Notes under the pieces: generated by a model
The model's input: the letters and a program-made list of their open reading frames with translations, nothing else
The model's database searches: none
Told to the model about the DNA's origin: nothing
Made by a program: the position numbers and the translations under genes
Shown: positions 1-8,247 of the stretch, in pieces
Position numbering within the stretch: the stretch's first letter is position 1
Layout: each line of letters begins with the position of its first letter
Assembly: GCA_964246015.1 (NCBI GenBank)
Contig: CAXTPG010000004.1
Span: 27,185 to 91,184 of the forward strand
Reading direction: 5' to 3'
Length of the DNA stretch: 64,000 bases
Source: JBBROS01 sp964246015
GTDB lineage: Bacteria; Pseudomonadota; Alphaproteobacteria; Acetobacterales; Acetobacteraceae

Positions 1-2
1 CG

Positions 3-527
3 GGCCTGGTGCAGGATGCCGGGCTGCTGGTGATCGACGGCGCGTCGGGCTTCGGCAACGGGCGGGTGATGCCGGCGGGGCCGCTGCGGGAGAAACCTGG
101 CGCCGCGGCCGCGCGGTGCCGGGCCGCGGTGATGATCGGGATGGACCAGAACGGCGCGCGGGCGGCGCTGCCGCCGGATTTCCCCGTCCTGAACGCCTGG
201 CTGGTGCCGGACGATGCGCTGCATGGCGTCCGGGTGCTCGCCTTCGCGGGCATCGCCCGGCCGGCGAAGTTCCACGCCACGCTGGCGCAGGCCGGGGCGG
301 TGCTGGCGGGGCACATCGACTTCCCCGACCACCACCGGTTCCGGTTGAGCGACCTACGCCGGGTGCTGGCGCGGGCCGCGCAACTGGACGCCGTGCCCGT
401 CACCACGCCCAAGGACGCGGCCCGGTTGCCGCCGGCCTGGCGCGCGCGGGTGCGGGCCGTCGGCGTGCGGCTGGAATGGGCCGATCCCGGCGCGATCGAA
501 CGCCTCCTGAACGAGGTCGTGCCCTGA
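3..527 (+). CDS. lpxK: Tetraacyldisaccharide 4'-kinase, C-terminal part (5' end outside window)
   Basis: LpxK phosphorylates the 4' position of the lipid A disaccharide at the inner membrane. The visible 170-odd residues carry the LpxK hallmark segment GASGFGNGRVMPAGPLREKP, followed by the family C-terminal domain (FAGIARPAKFHATL, then FPDHHRF, then TTPKDAARLP). The reading frame is open to the left edge, so roughly the first half (including the Walker motif) lies outside the window. The TGA at 525-527 is followed 14 bp later by the start of a lipid A acyltransferase in the same direction, which fits a lipid A operon. Confidence 0.93.
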   Translation, partial: GLVQDAGLLVIDGASGFGNGRVMPAGPLREKPGAAAARCRAAVMIGMDQNGARAALPPDFPVLNAWLVPDDALHGVRVLAFAGIARPAKFHATLAQAGAVLAGHIDFPDHHRFRLSDLRRVLARAAQLDAVPVTTPKDAARLPPAWRARVRAVGVRLEWADPGAIERLLNEVVP

Positions 528-541
528 CCTGGCGGCACGGG

Positions 542-1417
542 ATGGAGGCCGGGGCGGCGCGCGCCGCCATCGCGCTGTTCCGCGCGCTGGGGCCGGTGCG
601 GGCCAGCAACCTGGGGGGCGCCCTCGCGCGGACGGTCGGGCCGCTGCTGCCGGTGTCGCGGGTCGCGCACACCAACCTGCGTATGGCGCTGCCGGAGCTG
701 GATCAGGCCGCCCGGCGCCGCGTGGTCCGCGCCATGTGGGACAGCCTGGGCCGCACGATGGGCGAGCTGCCGCATCTCGGCCGCATCCCGGAAGCCCAGG
801 GGGAGGGCCCGGGCTGGCACATCGACGGCGCCGAGGCCGTCGACGCCATCGCCGCGCGCGGCGGCCCGGCGATCCTGTTCGGCGGCCATATCGGGAATTG
901 GGAGATGATGCCGGTCGCGGCCGCGCGGCACGGGATCGACATCGCCGGGTTCTATCGCCCGGCCGAGAACACCGCGATCGACACGCTGGTGGCCGGGCTG
1001 CGGCGGGACGCGATGGGCGTCGACGCGCGGCTGTTCCCGAAGGGTGCGGCCGGCGCCCGCCTGGCCCTGCGGCATCTGGGGCAGAAGGGGTTCCTGGGCA
1101 TCCTGGTCGATCAGAAGATGAATGACGGGATCGAGGCCCGGCTGTTCGGCCGCCCCGCGATGACGGCCCCGGCGCTGGCGACGCTCGCGTTGCGGCATCG
1201 CTGCCCCGTCATCCCCGCCCATGTCCGCCGCACCGGGCCCGCGCGCTTCGTGGTGGTGTGCGAGCCGGCCTTGCCGCTGCCCGACAGCGGCGACCGGGCC
1301 GCCGACGTGCTGGCGCTGACGCAGGCGGTGAACGACCGGCTGGAGGCGTGGATCAGGGCGGCGCCGGAAAGCTGGCTGTGGCTGCACCGGCGCTGGGCGA
1401 AGTCGCTGTATCCGTAG
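542..1417 (+). CDS. Lipid A biosynthesis lauroyl/myristoyl acyltransferase (LpxL/HtrB family)
   Basis: 291-residue membrane-associated acyltransferase that adds secondary acyl chains to Kdo2-lipid A. The HX4E catalytic motif is visible as GGHIGNWE near residue 118, and the family C-terminal region ends in ESWLWLHRRWAK, typical of LpxL/LpxM (HRRWK). The ATG at 542 is chosen because it lies just after the lpxK stop and begins the amphipathic N-terminus MEAGAARAAIALFRALG; the frame stays open upstream only as an antiframe of lpxK. It is probably co-transcribed with lpxK. Which acyl chain it transfers cannot be read from sequence. Confidence 0.9.
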   Translation: MEAGAARAAIALFRALGPVRASNLGGALARTVGPLLPVSRVAHTNLRMALPELDQAARRRVVRAMWDSLGRTMGELPHLGRIPEAQGEGPGWHIDGAEAVDAIAARGGPAILFGGHIGNWEMMPVAAARHGIDIAGFYRPAENTAIDTLVAGLRRDAMGVDARLFPKGAAGARLALRHLGQKGFLGILVDQKMNDGIEARLFGRPAMTAPALATLALRHRCPVIPAHVRRTGPARFVVVCEPALPLPDSGDRAADVLALTQAVNDRLEAWIRAAPESWLWLHRRWAKSLYP

Positions 1418-1418
1418 C

Positions 1419-1877
1419 CTATCGCGCCTTGACCGGCCGGTCCGCGTGGCTCGTCTGCGGCACGCCGCGGTTCAGGGACATGTGGGAGTGGGTGCACAGC
1501 CACGCCCCGTCCAGGAGGTTGAAGATCATCGTCGCGCGGCCGGGGCGGTCGAAGGTCGTGCCGTCCTGGTGGTAGCCGGTGCTGGTCCAGGGCGTGACGA
1601 CGACCGCCATGCCGCCCTCCGGCGAGGCCAGAACGTAGGTGCCGTCCGCGTCGAACCGGAAGTCGCTCGTCTTCGGCCAGACGTTGTCCCACTGCGTCGC
1701 GACCCAGGCCTCCAGCCCCGGGATGATGTCCCGGTGGGTGCCGAAGGCCAGCACGTCCGGGTGGAACAGCGGCTTGGCCGAGGCGTAGTCGACCTCCCGC
1801 ACGAAGCCCGCGAACCGGTCGAGCCAGGCGAGGAAATGGGCGTGCAGCGCCGGGCTGGCGAGGGGCAGGGGGGGCAT
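1419..1877 (-). CDS. SnoaL-like / NTF2-fold protein
   Basis: 152-residue protein with the look of the SnoaL/DUF4440 nuclear-transport-factor-2-like fold: HFLAWLDRFAGFVREVDYASAKPLFHPDVLAFGTH at the N-terminus, then a WPKTSDF to FDADGTYV strand region and WLCTHSHMSLNRG at the C-terminus. These folds are small cone-shaped pockets used as enzymes or ligand binders, and no catalytic role can be assigned. The ATG at 1877 is preferred over the upstream in-frame one at 1928 because the extra residues look non-conserved and proline-rich. It converges on the acyltransferase gene with 1 bp between stop codons. Confidence 0.75.
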   Translation of the reverse strand: MPPLPLASPALHAHFLAWLDRFAGFVREVDYASAKPLFHPDVLAFGTHRDIIPGLEAWVATQWDNVWPKTSDFRFDADGTYVLASPEGGMAVVVTPWTSTGYHQDGTTFDRPGRATMIFNLLDGAWLCTHSHMSLNRGVPQTSHADRPVKAR

Positions 1878-1966
1878 GGCGTGCTCCGTTGGCGCGCGGA
1901 TGATGGGCGACCCTCCGCAGCCCGGCAAGGCTGGACAGGCGCAGCCCGCGCGGCCACGGTGCGGTC

Positions 1967-2584
1967 ATGAGCGACATGCACTTCTACGAACCGGCAACCG
2001 GGCATGGCCTGCCGCACGATCCGTTCAACGCGATCATCGGCCCGCGCCCCATCGGCTGGATCTCGACCAGCGGCGCGGACGGGTCCGTGAATCTTGCCCC
2101 CTACAGCTTCTTTAACGCGTTCAACTACCACCCCCCGATCATCGGCTTCTCCAGCACCACGATGAAGGACAGCGTCCGCAACTGCCGGGAAACCGGGGAG
2201 TTCGTCTGGAACCTGGCCACGCGGCGCCTGGCCGAGCAGATGAACGCGACCTGCGCCCCCGTCCCCTACGGGACCGACGAGTTCGCGCTGGGCGGATTGA
2301 CCAAGGCGCCCTCGAGGCTCGTCGCCGCGCCGCGCGTGGCCGAGAGCCAGGTGAACTTCGAGTGCAAGGTGGCGGACATCATCCAGTTGAAATCCCACGC
2401 GGGCGCGCCGACCCCGGCGTGGATGGTGCTGGGGGAGGTCGTCGCCGTGCACATCGACCGCGCGCTGCTGAAGGACGGCATCTTCGACACGTTCGGCGCC
2501 GGCATCATCCTGCGCGGCGGCGGCCCGTCCGCCTATGCGGAGATCGGGCCCGACAACCGATTCGACATGCAGCGTCCAGCTTAG
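1967..2584 (+). CDS. Flavin reductase-like FMN-binding split-barrel protein
   Basis: 205 residues matching the DIM6/NTAB flavin reductase-like family: PFNAIIGPRPIGWISTSGADG, then NLAPYSFFNAFNYHPPIIGFS and the SVRNCRETGEFVWNLAT segment, all typical of the FMN-binding split barrel. Members either supply reduced flavin to a monooxygenase or are stand-alone flavoproteins, and no partner monooxygenase is visible nearby. It diverges from the SnoaL-like gene, with about 90 bp between their starts that must hold both promoters. Confidence 0.85.
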   Translation: MSDMHFYEPATGHGLPHDPFNAIIGPRPIGWISTSGADGSVNLAPYSFFNAFNYHPPIIGFSSTTMKDSVRNCRETGEFVWNLATRRLAEQMNATCAPVPYGTDEFALGGLTKAPSRLVAAPRVAESQVNFECKVADIIQLKSHAGAPTPAWMVLGEVVAVHIDRALLKDGIFDTFGAGIILRGGGPSAYAEIGPDNRFDMQRPA

Positions 2585-2658
2585 TACGATCTCGACGGAA
2601 CGCCGGTCGCCCGTGACAGGTGCTGGACGTTCGATCGGGTAAGCAGGAACGTCTACCC

Positions 2659-4353
2659 ATGAGTGGTCTCTCGCTCCGGCAGCGCCTACTCGTGCTCGTC
2701 GCCATCGCACTCGTCCCCGCTGTCGGCATCCTGGTCTGGGAGGAACTGGATCTGCGCCGCGCCCGGCAGGCGGAGGTGCAGGACCTGGCCTTGCGCTACG
2801 CGCAGTTGGCCGCGTCGGAGACGAACAGCATCCTGGGCGGCGTCGAGACCCTGCTGCTGGCCGTGGGCCGCGCCCCGGTCGTGCAGCGGCTCGATCCCGC
2901 GGCCTGCGCCGCCTACCTGGCCGACGTGCGGGGAACCGCGCCCGCGCTGACCTCGATCGCGGTGCTGGACCGGACGGGCCGCGTCCTGTGCGCCAGCGGC
3001 CCGGCCGAGGCGGTCGCGCCCATCGCCCCGCCGCTGCTGGAGGAGGTGCTGCGGACCGGGCATTTCGCGATCGGCGAATACAACGCCGCGCCACCCGTGC
3101 CGAGCCTGCCGCTCGCCGCCCCGCTGGCCGGTCCGGGAGACGGGGTCCAGAGCGGGATCCAGAGCGGGATCCAGGGCGTGATGCTGGCGCACCTGCGGCT
3201 CGACTGGTTCGGCGCCCGCATGGCCGAGCGGGGGCTGGCGAAAGGCGGCGCGCTGACCGTCGCCGACCGCAACGGCATCCTGATCACCCGGCACCCGTTC
3301 CCCGAGCGCTTCGTCGGCACCCGCATCCCCGGCCCGTTCCTGCCCCTGCTGAGTGAGTCCGGGCCGGGCGTCCGCGATATCGTCAGCCAGGACGGCACCC
3401 GGCGCACCATCGGGTTCCTGCCTGTCACGATGCCGCCCTATGGCCTGTACGTCAGCGCCGGCATCGCGCACCAGGAAGCGTTCGAGGCCTTCGACCGCGC
3501 CCGCCTCATCACCCTGTCGCTGATGGCGCTGTGCAGCGCGCTGGCCTTCGCGCTGGCCTGGGCGGCCGGGCAGCGCTTCATCCAGCGCCCGGTGGAGCGG
3601 CTGCTGCGCGGCATCGCCGCCTGGCGCGCGGGTGACCTGTCCGTGCGCACCGGCATGAGCGCGCGGAGCGGCGAGCTGGGCGCGGTGGGCGCCGCCTTCG
3701 ATGGCCTGGTGCATGAGCTGGACGCACGCCAGGCCGCGCGGGACGTCGCCGAGGCCCACCGCGCCATGCTGACCGACGAGCTGACCCACCGCGTGAAGAA
3801 CATGCTTGCCGTCGTGCAGGCGATCGCCGCGCAGACCTTCCGCGCCAACATCGACCCGCGCAGCGCCCGGGCCGACTTCGATTCCCGCCTGCAGGCGCTG
3901 GCCCGCGCGCATGACCTGCTGACCGCCGAACGCTGGGAGACCGCCGACATCGGCGAGATGGCGGAGCGGGCGCTGGCCCTGCACCGCGGTCCCGACCCGT
4001 CCCGCATCGTCGTCGCCGGCCCGAAGCTGCGCCTGCAGTCCCGGGCCGCGCTGGCGCTGTCGCTGGCCTTGCACGAGCTGGCGACCAACGCCCTGAAATA
4101 CGGCGCGCTGTCGACCGAGGGCGGGACGGTGTCGCTGGCCTGGGAGGCCGATTCCTGCCCCGACGGGCGCTTCCGCATGCGCTGGACGGAGCGCGGGGGC
4201 CCCTGCGTGGCCGCCCCCTCGCGCACGGGGTTCGGATCGCAGTTGATCGAACGGGCCCTGGCCGCGGAGCTGGGCGGCACGGTGCGTCTGTCGTACGAGG
4301 CCGGCGGCGTGGTGTGCGCCGTCGACGCCCCGGCCTCGGCCGTTACGGCCTGA
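2659..4353 (+). CDS. Membrane sensor histidine kinase, HWE/HisKA_2 type
   Basis: 564-residue sensor kinase. An N-terminal transmembrane segment (about residues 10-26), a periplasmic sensor region of roughly 240 residues and a second membrane segment (LITLSLMALCSALAFALAWAAG) are followed by a HAMP-like linker. The dimerisation/phosphoacceptor helix reads ELTHRVKNMLAVVQAIAAQTF, the HWE/HisKA_2 signature with the phosphorylated His, and the ATPase N-box is LHELATNALKYGALS. The ATG at 2659 is preferred to the GTG at 2620 because an AGGAA lies 9 bp before it. No response regulator is adjacent, so it is an orphan; HWE kinases often act in general stress or light responses, but the signal here is unknown. 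Residues about 176-186 contain a small in-frame duplication (GIQSGIQSGIQ). Confidence 0.88.
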   Translation: MSGLSLRQRLLVLVAIALVPAVGILVWEELDLRRARQAEVQDLALRYAQLAASETNSILGGVETLLLAVGRAPVVQRLDPAACAAYLADVRGTAPALTSIAVLDRTGRVLCASGPAEAVAPIAPPLLEEVLRTGHFAIGEYNAAPPVPSLPLAAPLAGPGDGVQSGIQSGIQGVMLAHLRLDWFGARMAERGLAKGGALTVADRNGILITRHPFPERFVGTRIPGPFLPLLSESGPGVRDIVSQDGTRRTIGFLPVTMPPYGLYVSAGIAHQEAFEAFDRARLITLSLMALCSALAFALAWAAGQRFIQRPVERLLRGIAAWRAGDLSVRTGMSARSGELGAVGAAFDGLVHELDARQAARDVAEAHRAMLTDELTHRVKNMLAVVQAIAAQTFRANIDPRSARADFDSRLQALARAHDLLTAERWETADIGEMAERALALHRGPDPSRIVVAGPKLRLQSRAALALSLALHELATNALKYGALSTEGGTVSLAWEADSCPDGRFRMRWTERGGPCVAAPSRTGFGSQLIERALAAELGGTVRLSYEAGGVVCAVDAPASAVTA

Positions 4354-4362
4354 TGGCGTGCC

Positions 4363-4382
4363 GGTGGGTTGAAGGACCCACC
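4363..4382 (+). repeat. Inverted repeat (hairpin) after the histidine kinase gene
   Basis: GGTGGGT (4363-4369), a 6-nt loop and ACCCACC (4376-4382) form a perfect 7-bp stem 9 bp after the kinase stop, followed by CTAC and no T-run. It may act as a transcript-end structure. Read on the minus strand it begins GTAGGGTGGGT, which also occurs in the hairpin at 61908-61933, so it is probably one copy of a dispersed palindromic element. Confidence 0.6.
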
Positions 4383-4496
4383 CTACCAGCCGGCTTCTGG
4401 GGATGGATTGGACGACCTATCACCGCCGTCAGGGGCCGATGGGACCTCCGGTGGACTGGACGAGCCATCCCATGAGCCGGGCCGCGCCCGGGGAAA

Positions 4497-6197
4497 TCAC
4501 GCCTCGCACCCCTCGTCCCGCAGCAGGTCCTGCACCGCGGCCTCCGGCACGTCCGCGCTGGTGAAGGCCTGGCCTACGCCGCGGACCAGCACGAAATGCA
4601 GCCGGCCGTCCCGCATCTTCTTGTCCCGCCGCATCGCCGCGAGCAGCCGGCCGGCGGAGAAGCGGCGGTTGAGCATGCCGGGTTCGCTCGGCAGGCCCAC
4701 GGAGTCCAGGTGCGCCGCCACCCGCGCCGCGTCGGCGAACGCGCAGTGGCCCAGCCGGGCGGACAGCCGGAAGGCGAGGCCCAGGCCGACGGCCACCGCC
4801 TCCCCGTGCAGCAGGCCGCCGCCGTAGCCGACCTCGGCCTCCAGCGCATGGGCGAAGGTGTGGCCCAGGTTCAGCAGGGCGCGGCCGTCATTGGGTTTCT
4901 CCTCCCGCTCGTCGTCGCCCACGACGGCGGCCTTGAAGGCGCAGGCGCGCAGGATGGCCTCGGCCTGTGCGTCGCGGTCGCCGCCGACCAGCGCCGGGGC
5001 GTTCGCCTCGCACCAGTCGAAGAACGCGGCATCGCCGATCAGCCCGGCCTTCGCGACCTCGGCATAGCCGGCCCGCAGCTCCCGCGGCGGCAGCGTGCCG
5101 AGCGTCGCGGTGTCCGCCAGCACCATGCGGGGCTGGTGGAAGGCGCCCATCAGGTTCTTGCCGTGGGCGGTGTTGATGCCGGTCTTGCCGCCGACGCTGC
5201 TGTCCACCTGGCTCAGCAGCGTCGTCGGGACCTGCACGAAGGGCAGGCCGCGCAGGGTGACGGCGGCGGCGAAGCCGGCCAGGTCGCCCACGACGCCGCC
5301 GCCCAGCGCGATGACGGTCGTCCGCCGCTCGACCCCCGCGTCCAGCAGCGAATCGACCAAAGTGGTGAAGCCCGGGACGCTCTTGGACGCCTCGCCGGGG
5401 GGCACGACGACGTGGCGCGCCTCGATCCCGGTCTGCGCCAGCCCGTCCAGCAGGGCGGGCAGATGCAGGGCGGCGACGGTGGCGTCCGTCACCACCACGG
5501 CGCGCTTCTGCGGCAGCACGGGCGCCAGCAGCGCGCCCGCGCGGGCCAGCAGGCCCTCGCCGACCACGACATCGTACTGGGTGGCGGCGAGGGCGACCAG
5601 CAGGCGCCGGGGCGGGCGCCAGGCATCGAGCGCGTCCAGCACCTTTCCCGTGGTGTGGTCCGGCGGCTCGTCGCCGCAATCGACGGCCAGGTCCGCCTCG
5701 GCATAGACGGGGTGGCGCTGCTGCATCAGCCCGGCGAGGATTTCGGCCGGGTCGCCGTCGCGCAGCAGGGGGCGGTTGTTGCGGCTGGCGACCCGGCGCA
5801 CCAGGACGGGCAGGGGGCACCGCAGCCAGACCGACACCGCCTCCGCCCGCATCGTCGCGCGCGTGTCCGGGTCCATGAACGCGCCGCCGCCGGTCGCGAG
5901 CACCAGCGGGTCGCCGGCCAGCAGGCGGCGGATGACCCGGCGCTCCCCGTCGCGGAAGTCCCGCTCGCCGTACCGGGTGAACAGCTCGGGGATGGTGCAG
6001 CCGGCCGCCAGCTCGATCTCGGCGTCGGCGTCGCGGAACGGCAGGCCGAGTCGGGCGGCGAGGCGGCGGCCGATGCTGGTCTTGCCGGCGCCCATGAGGC
6101 CGACGAGCACCAGGCTGCGGCCCCGGAGCGATGCGGGCACATCGGCCGCCGCAGCGGGCGACGCGGGCGGCCGCAGGGCTGCGATGTTGCGTGTCAT
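4497..6197 (-). CDS. aroKB: Bifunctional shikimate kinase / 3-dehydroquinate synthase (AroK-AroB fusion)
   Basis: 566 residues joining two shikimate-pathway enzymes. Residues about 25-195 are shikimate kinase: P-loop GLMGAGKTSIGRRLA, the Asp-rich FRDADAEIE and the GGGAF motif. Residues about 205-560 are 3-dehydroquinate synthase: NAD-binding GGGVVGDLAGF, LLSQVDSSVGGKTGIN, and the metal-ligand regions with GYAEVAK, LNLGHTFAHALE and HGEAVAVG. All key residues appear intact in both halves. They catalyse step 5 and step 2 of the pathway, so the fusion is not between consecutive steps. The ATG at 6197 is used because the longer frame adds only poorly conserved residues. The gene diverges from the xerD-accA cluster with 48 bp between. 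Confidence 0.95.
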   Translation of the reverse strand: MTRNIAALRPPASPAAAADVPASLRGRSLVLVGLMGAGKTSIGRRLAARLGLPFRDADAEIELAAGCTIPELFTRYGERDFRDGERRVIRRLLAGDPLVLATGGGAFMDPDTRATMRAEAVSVWLRCPLPVLVRRVASRNNRPLLRDGDPAEILAGLMQQRHPVYAEADLAVDCGDEPPDHTTGKVLDALDAWRPPRRLLVALAATQYDVVVGEGLLARAGALLAPVLPQKRAVVVTDATVAALHLPALLDGLAQTGIEARHVVVPPGEASKSVPGFTTLVDSLLDAGVERRTTVIALGGGVVGDLAGFAAAVTLRGLPFVQVPTTLLSQVDSSVGGKTGINTAHGKNLMGAFHQPRMVLADTATLGTLPPRELRAGYAEVAKAGLIGDAAFFDWCEANAPALVGGDRDAQAEAILRACAFKAAVVGDDEREEKPNDGRALLNLGHTFAHALEAEVGYGGGLLHGEAVAVGLGLAFRLSARLGHCAFADAARVAAHLDSVGLPSEPGMLNRRFSAGRLLAAMRRDKKMRDGRLHFVLVRGVGQAFTSADVPEAAVQDLLRDEGCEA

Positions 6198-6245
6198 GAT
6201 GCCGGAGGCTAGCACACGCTTCCATATGACGGCCAAGGGTGGTGG

Positions 6246-6386
6246 ATGAGGCTTCTGTTCGCGGTGCTGGTGCTTGTGGTGATCGTCGTGCTCGGCGGCA
6301 TCCTGGCCCTGGGCGCCTTCCCCCCCTCGCCGCGCACGGAGCAGATCCAGCGCGTGCTGCCGAACGACAAGTTCCCGGCGCGGTAG
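6246..6386 (+). CDS. Small single-pass membrane protein (46 aa)
   Basis: A short gene reading MRLLFAVLVLVVIVVLGGIL at its start: one hydrophobic helix (about residues 3-25) and a charged tail ending DKFPAR. Its TAG (6384-6386) is 2 bp before the xerD ATG, so it is likely translated and co-transcribed with xerD. No function is known to me. Hydrophobicity, tight coupling and a position in the short divergent gap argue it is real; its size means it is easily missed. Confidence 0.65.
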   Translation: MRLLFAVLVLVVIVVLGGILALGAFPPSPRTEQIQRVLPNDKFPAR

Positions 6387-6388
6387 CG

Positions 6389-7270
6389 ATGGACCGGCAC
6401 GAGGAAGCCTTCCTCGAGATGCTGGCCGCGGAAAAGGGCGCCGCCCGCAACACCATCGCCGCCTACACCGCCGACCTCGCCGACCTGCGCGCCGGGCTGC
6501 GCGGCGCAGCCCCCGCCCGGGCCGACGCCGCGGCGCTGCAAGCCTACCTGCGCGGCCTGTCCGCCACGTCCTCCGCCCGCACCACCGCCCGGCGGCTGTC
6601 GTGCCTGCGCGGCTTCTACCGGTTCCTCGCGCGGGAGGGTGTCCGTGCCGACGATCCGTCGATGCTGCTGGACGCGCCCCGCCTGCCGCGCAGCCTGCCG
6701 AAGGACCTGATGGAGCCGGATGTCCGCCGCCTGCTGGACGCGGCCGCTTCCCATCCCGGCCTGCCCGGCCTGGTGGCCCGCGCGTCGCTGGAGCTGCTGT
6801 ATTCGACCGGCCTGCGCGTCACCGAACTGCTGTCCCTGCGCCGTGCCGACCTCGCAAGCGCGCCCGAGATGCTCGTCGTCCGCGGCAAGGGCGGCAAGGA
6901 GCGGATGGTGCTGATCTCCCGCGCCGCCCATGAGGCGGTGCGCGCGCTGCTGGCCGAAGCACCCGGCAGCCGCCACATCTTCGCCGGCCGCGATCCGCGC
7001 CGCCCCATGACCCGGCAGGGCCTGGCGCTGCTGCTGAAGCAGGTGGCGCTCGCCGCCGGGCTCGACCCGGCCCGCGTCAGCCCGCACGTGCTGCGCCATA
7101 GCTTCGCCAGCCACATGCTGGCCCGCGGCGCCGACCTGCGCAGTCTGCAGACCCTGCTGGGCCACGCCGACATCGCGACGACGCAGATCTACACCCATGT
7201 GCTCGCCGAGCGCCTCGCCGAGCTTGTCGCGCTGCACCACCCCCTGGCGAAGCCCTCCCGTACCGTCTAG
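6389..7270 (+). CDS. xerD: Site-specific tyrosine recombinase XerD
   Basis: 293-residue tyrosine recombinase that acts with XerC at dif to resolve chromosome dimers. The N-terminal core-binding SAM-like domain (about 1-90) is followed by the catalytic domain with STGLRVTELLSLRRADL (first Arg), GKGGKERMV (Lys), HVLRHSFASHML (His-x-x-Arg) and LGHADIATTQIYTHV (His and the nucleophilic Tyr). Length is normal for XerD. The ATG at 6389 follows the small membrane protein stop by 2 bp. accA follows 10 bp after its stop, so the three genes look like one unit. Confidence 0.93.
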   Translation: MDRHEEAFLEMLAAEKGAARNTIAAYTADLADLRAGLRGAAPARADAAALQAYLRGLSATSSARTTARRLSCLRGFYRFLAREGVRADDPSMLLDAPRLPRSLPKDLMEPDVRRLLDAAASHPGLPGLVARASLELLYSTGLRVTELLSLRRADLASAPEMLVVRGKGGKERMVLISRAAHEAVRALLAEAPGSRHIFAGRDPRRPMTRQGLALLLKQVALAAGLDPARVSPHVLRHSFASHMLARGADLRSLQTLLGHADIATTQIYTHVLAERLAELVALHHPLAKPSRTV

Positions 7271-7280
7271 ACCCCGGCCC

Positions 7281-8240
7281 ATGCGCCACTTCCTGGACTT
7301 CGAGCGGCCGGTCGCCGAGCTCGAGCTGAAGATCGAAGAACTGCGCCGCACGCAGGAGAGCGGCGGCATCGACATCGAGGCCGAGGTCTCGCAGCTCGAG
7401 GAGAAGGTCGAGGCGCAGATCCGCCTCGTCTACGCCAAGCTCACGCCCTGGCAGAAGACGCAGGTCGCCCGCCACCCGGAGCGTCCGAAGGCGCTGGCCT
7501 ACATCGACGCCCTCATCACCGAGTTCACGCCGCTGGCCGGCGACCGCGCGTTTGCCGACGACGCCGCCGTCGTGGGCGGGCTGGGCCGGTTTCACGGCCG
7601 CAGCGTCGTCGTGCTGGGCACGGAGCGTGGGACGGACACCGAAAGCCGGGTCGCCCGCAACTTCGGCATGGCCCGGCCGGAAGGCTACCGCAAGGCGCGG
7701 CGCCTGATCGAGCTCGCGGGCCGCTTCGGCCTGCCGCTGCTGACCTTCGTCGACACGGCCGGCGCCTTCCCCGGCATCGATGCCGAGGCCCGGGGCCAGG
7801 CCGAGGCCATCGCCCGCGCCATCGAGGCCTGCCTGGAAGCCCCGGTGCCCATCGTCGCCACCATCATCGGCGAGGGCGGATCCGGCGGGGCCATCGCGCT
7901 GGCCGCCGGCGACCGCGTGCTGATGCTCGAACACTCGGTCTATTCCGTCATCTCCCCCGAGGGCTGCGCGAGCATCCTGTGGCGCGACCAGGCGCAAGCC
8001 GCCGCGGCGGCCGACGCGCTGCGGCTGACGGCGCAGGACCTGCACGGCTTCGGCATCGTCGACCAGGTGGTCGCGGAACCGCTGGGCGGCGCCCACCGCA
8101 TGCCAGCCGAGGCCGTCGCCGCCGTGGAGGCCGCCATCGAAGCCGCCCTGCACCCCCTGGTCGGGCTGAGCCCCGCGACGCTGCGGGACGGACGGCGCGA
8201 GAAATACCTCGCCATGGGCCGCGACGCCGGCGCCCCATGA
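7281..8240 (+). CDS. accA: Acetyl-CoA carboxylase carboxyltransferase subunit alpha
   Basis: 319 residues, the normal length for AccA. With AccD it transfers the carboxyl group from carboxybiotin to acetyl-CoA, giving malonyl-CoA for fatty acid synthesis. Characteristic segments: the start MRHFLDFERPVAELELKIEEL, then GRSVVVLGTERG, FGMARPEGYRKA, FVDTAGAFPGIDAEARGQ and IIGEGGSGGAIALA. The gene lies 10 bp after xerD and 7 bp before an MFS transporter gene. Confidence 0.96.
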   Translation: MRHFLDFERPVAELELKIEELRRTQESGGIDIEAEVSQLEEKVEAQIRLVYAKLTPWQKTQVARHPERPKALAYIDALITEFTPLAGDRAFADDAAVVGGLGRFHGRSVVVLGTERGTDTESRVARNFGMARPEGYRKARRLIELAGRFGLPLLTFVDTAGAFPGIDAEARGQAEAIARAIEACLEAPVPIVATIIGEGGSGGAIALAAGDRVLMLEHSVYSVISPEGCASILWRDQAQAAAAADALRLTAQDLHGFGIVDQVVAEPLGGAHRMPAEAVAAVEAAIEAALHPLVGLSPATLRDGRREKYLAMGRDAGAP

Positions 8241-8247
8241 CACAAGA

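Noticed and set aside
4596..6212. 538-codon plus-strand frame opposite aroKB
   Set aside because: Shadow of a GC-rich gene on the other strand; low-complexity translation rich in Gly, Arg, Gln and Asp.
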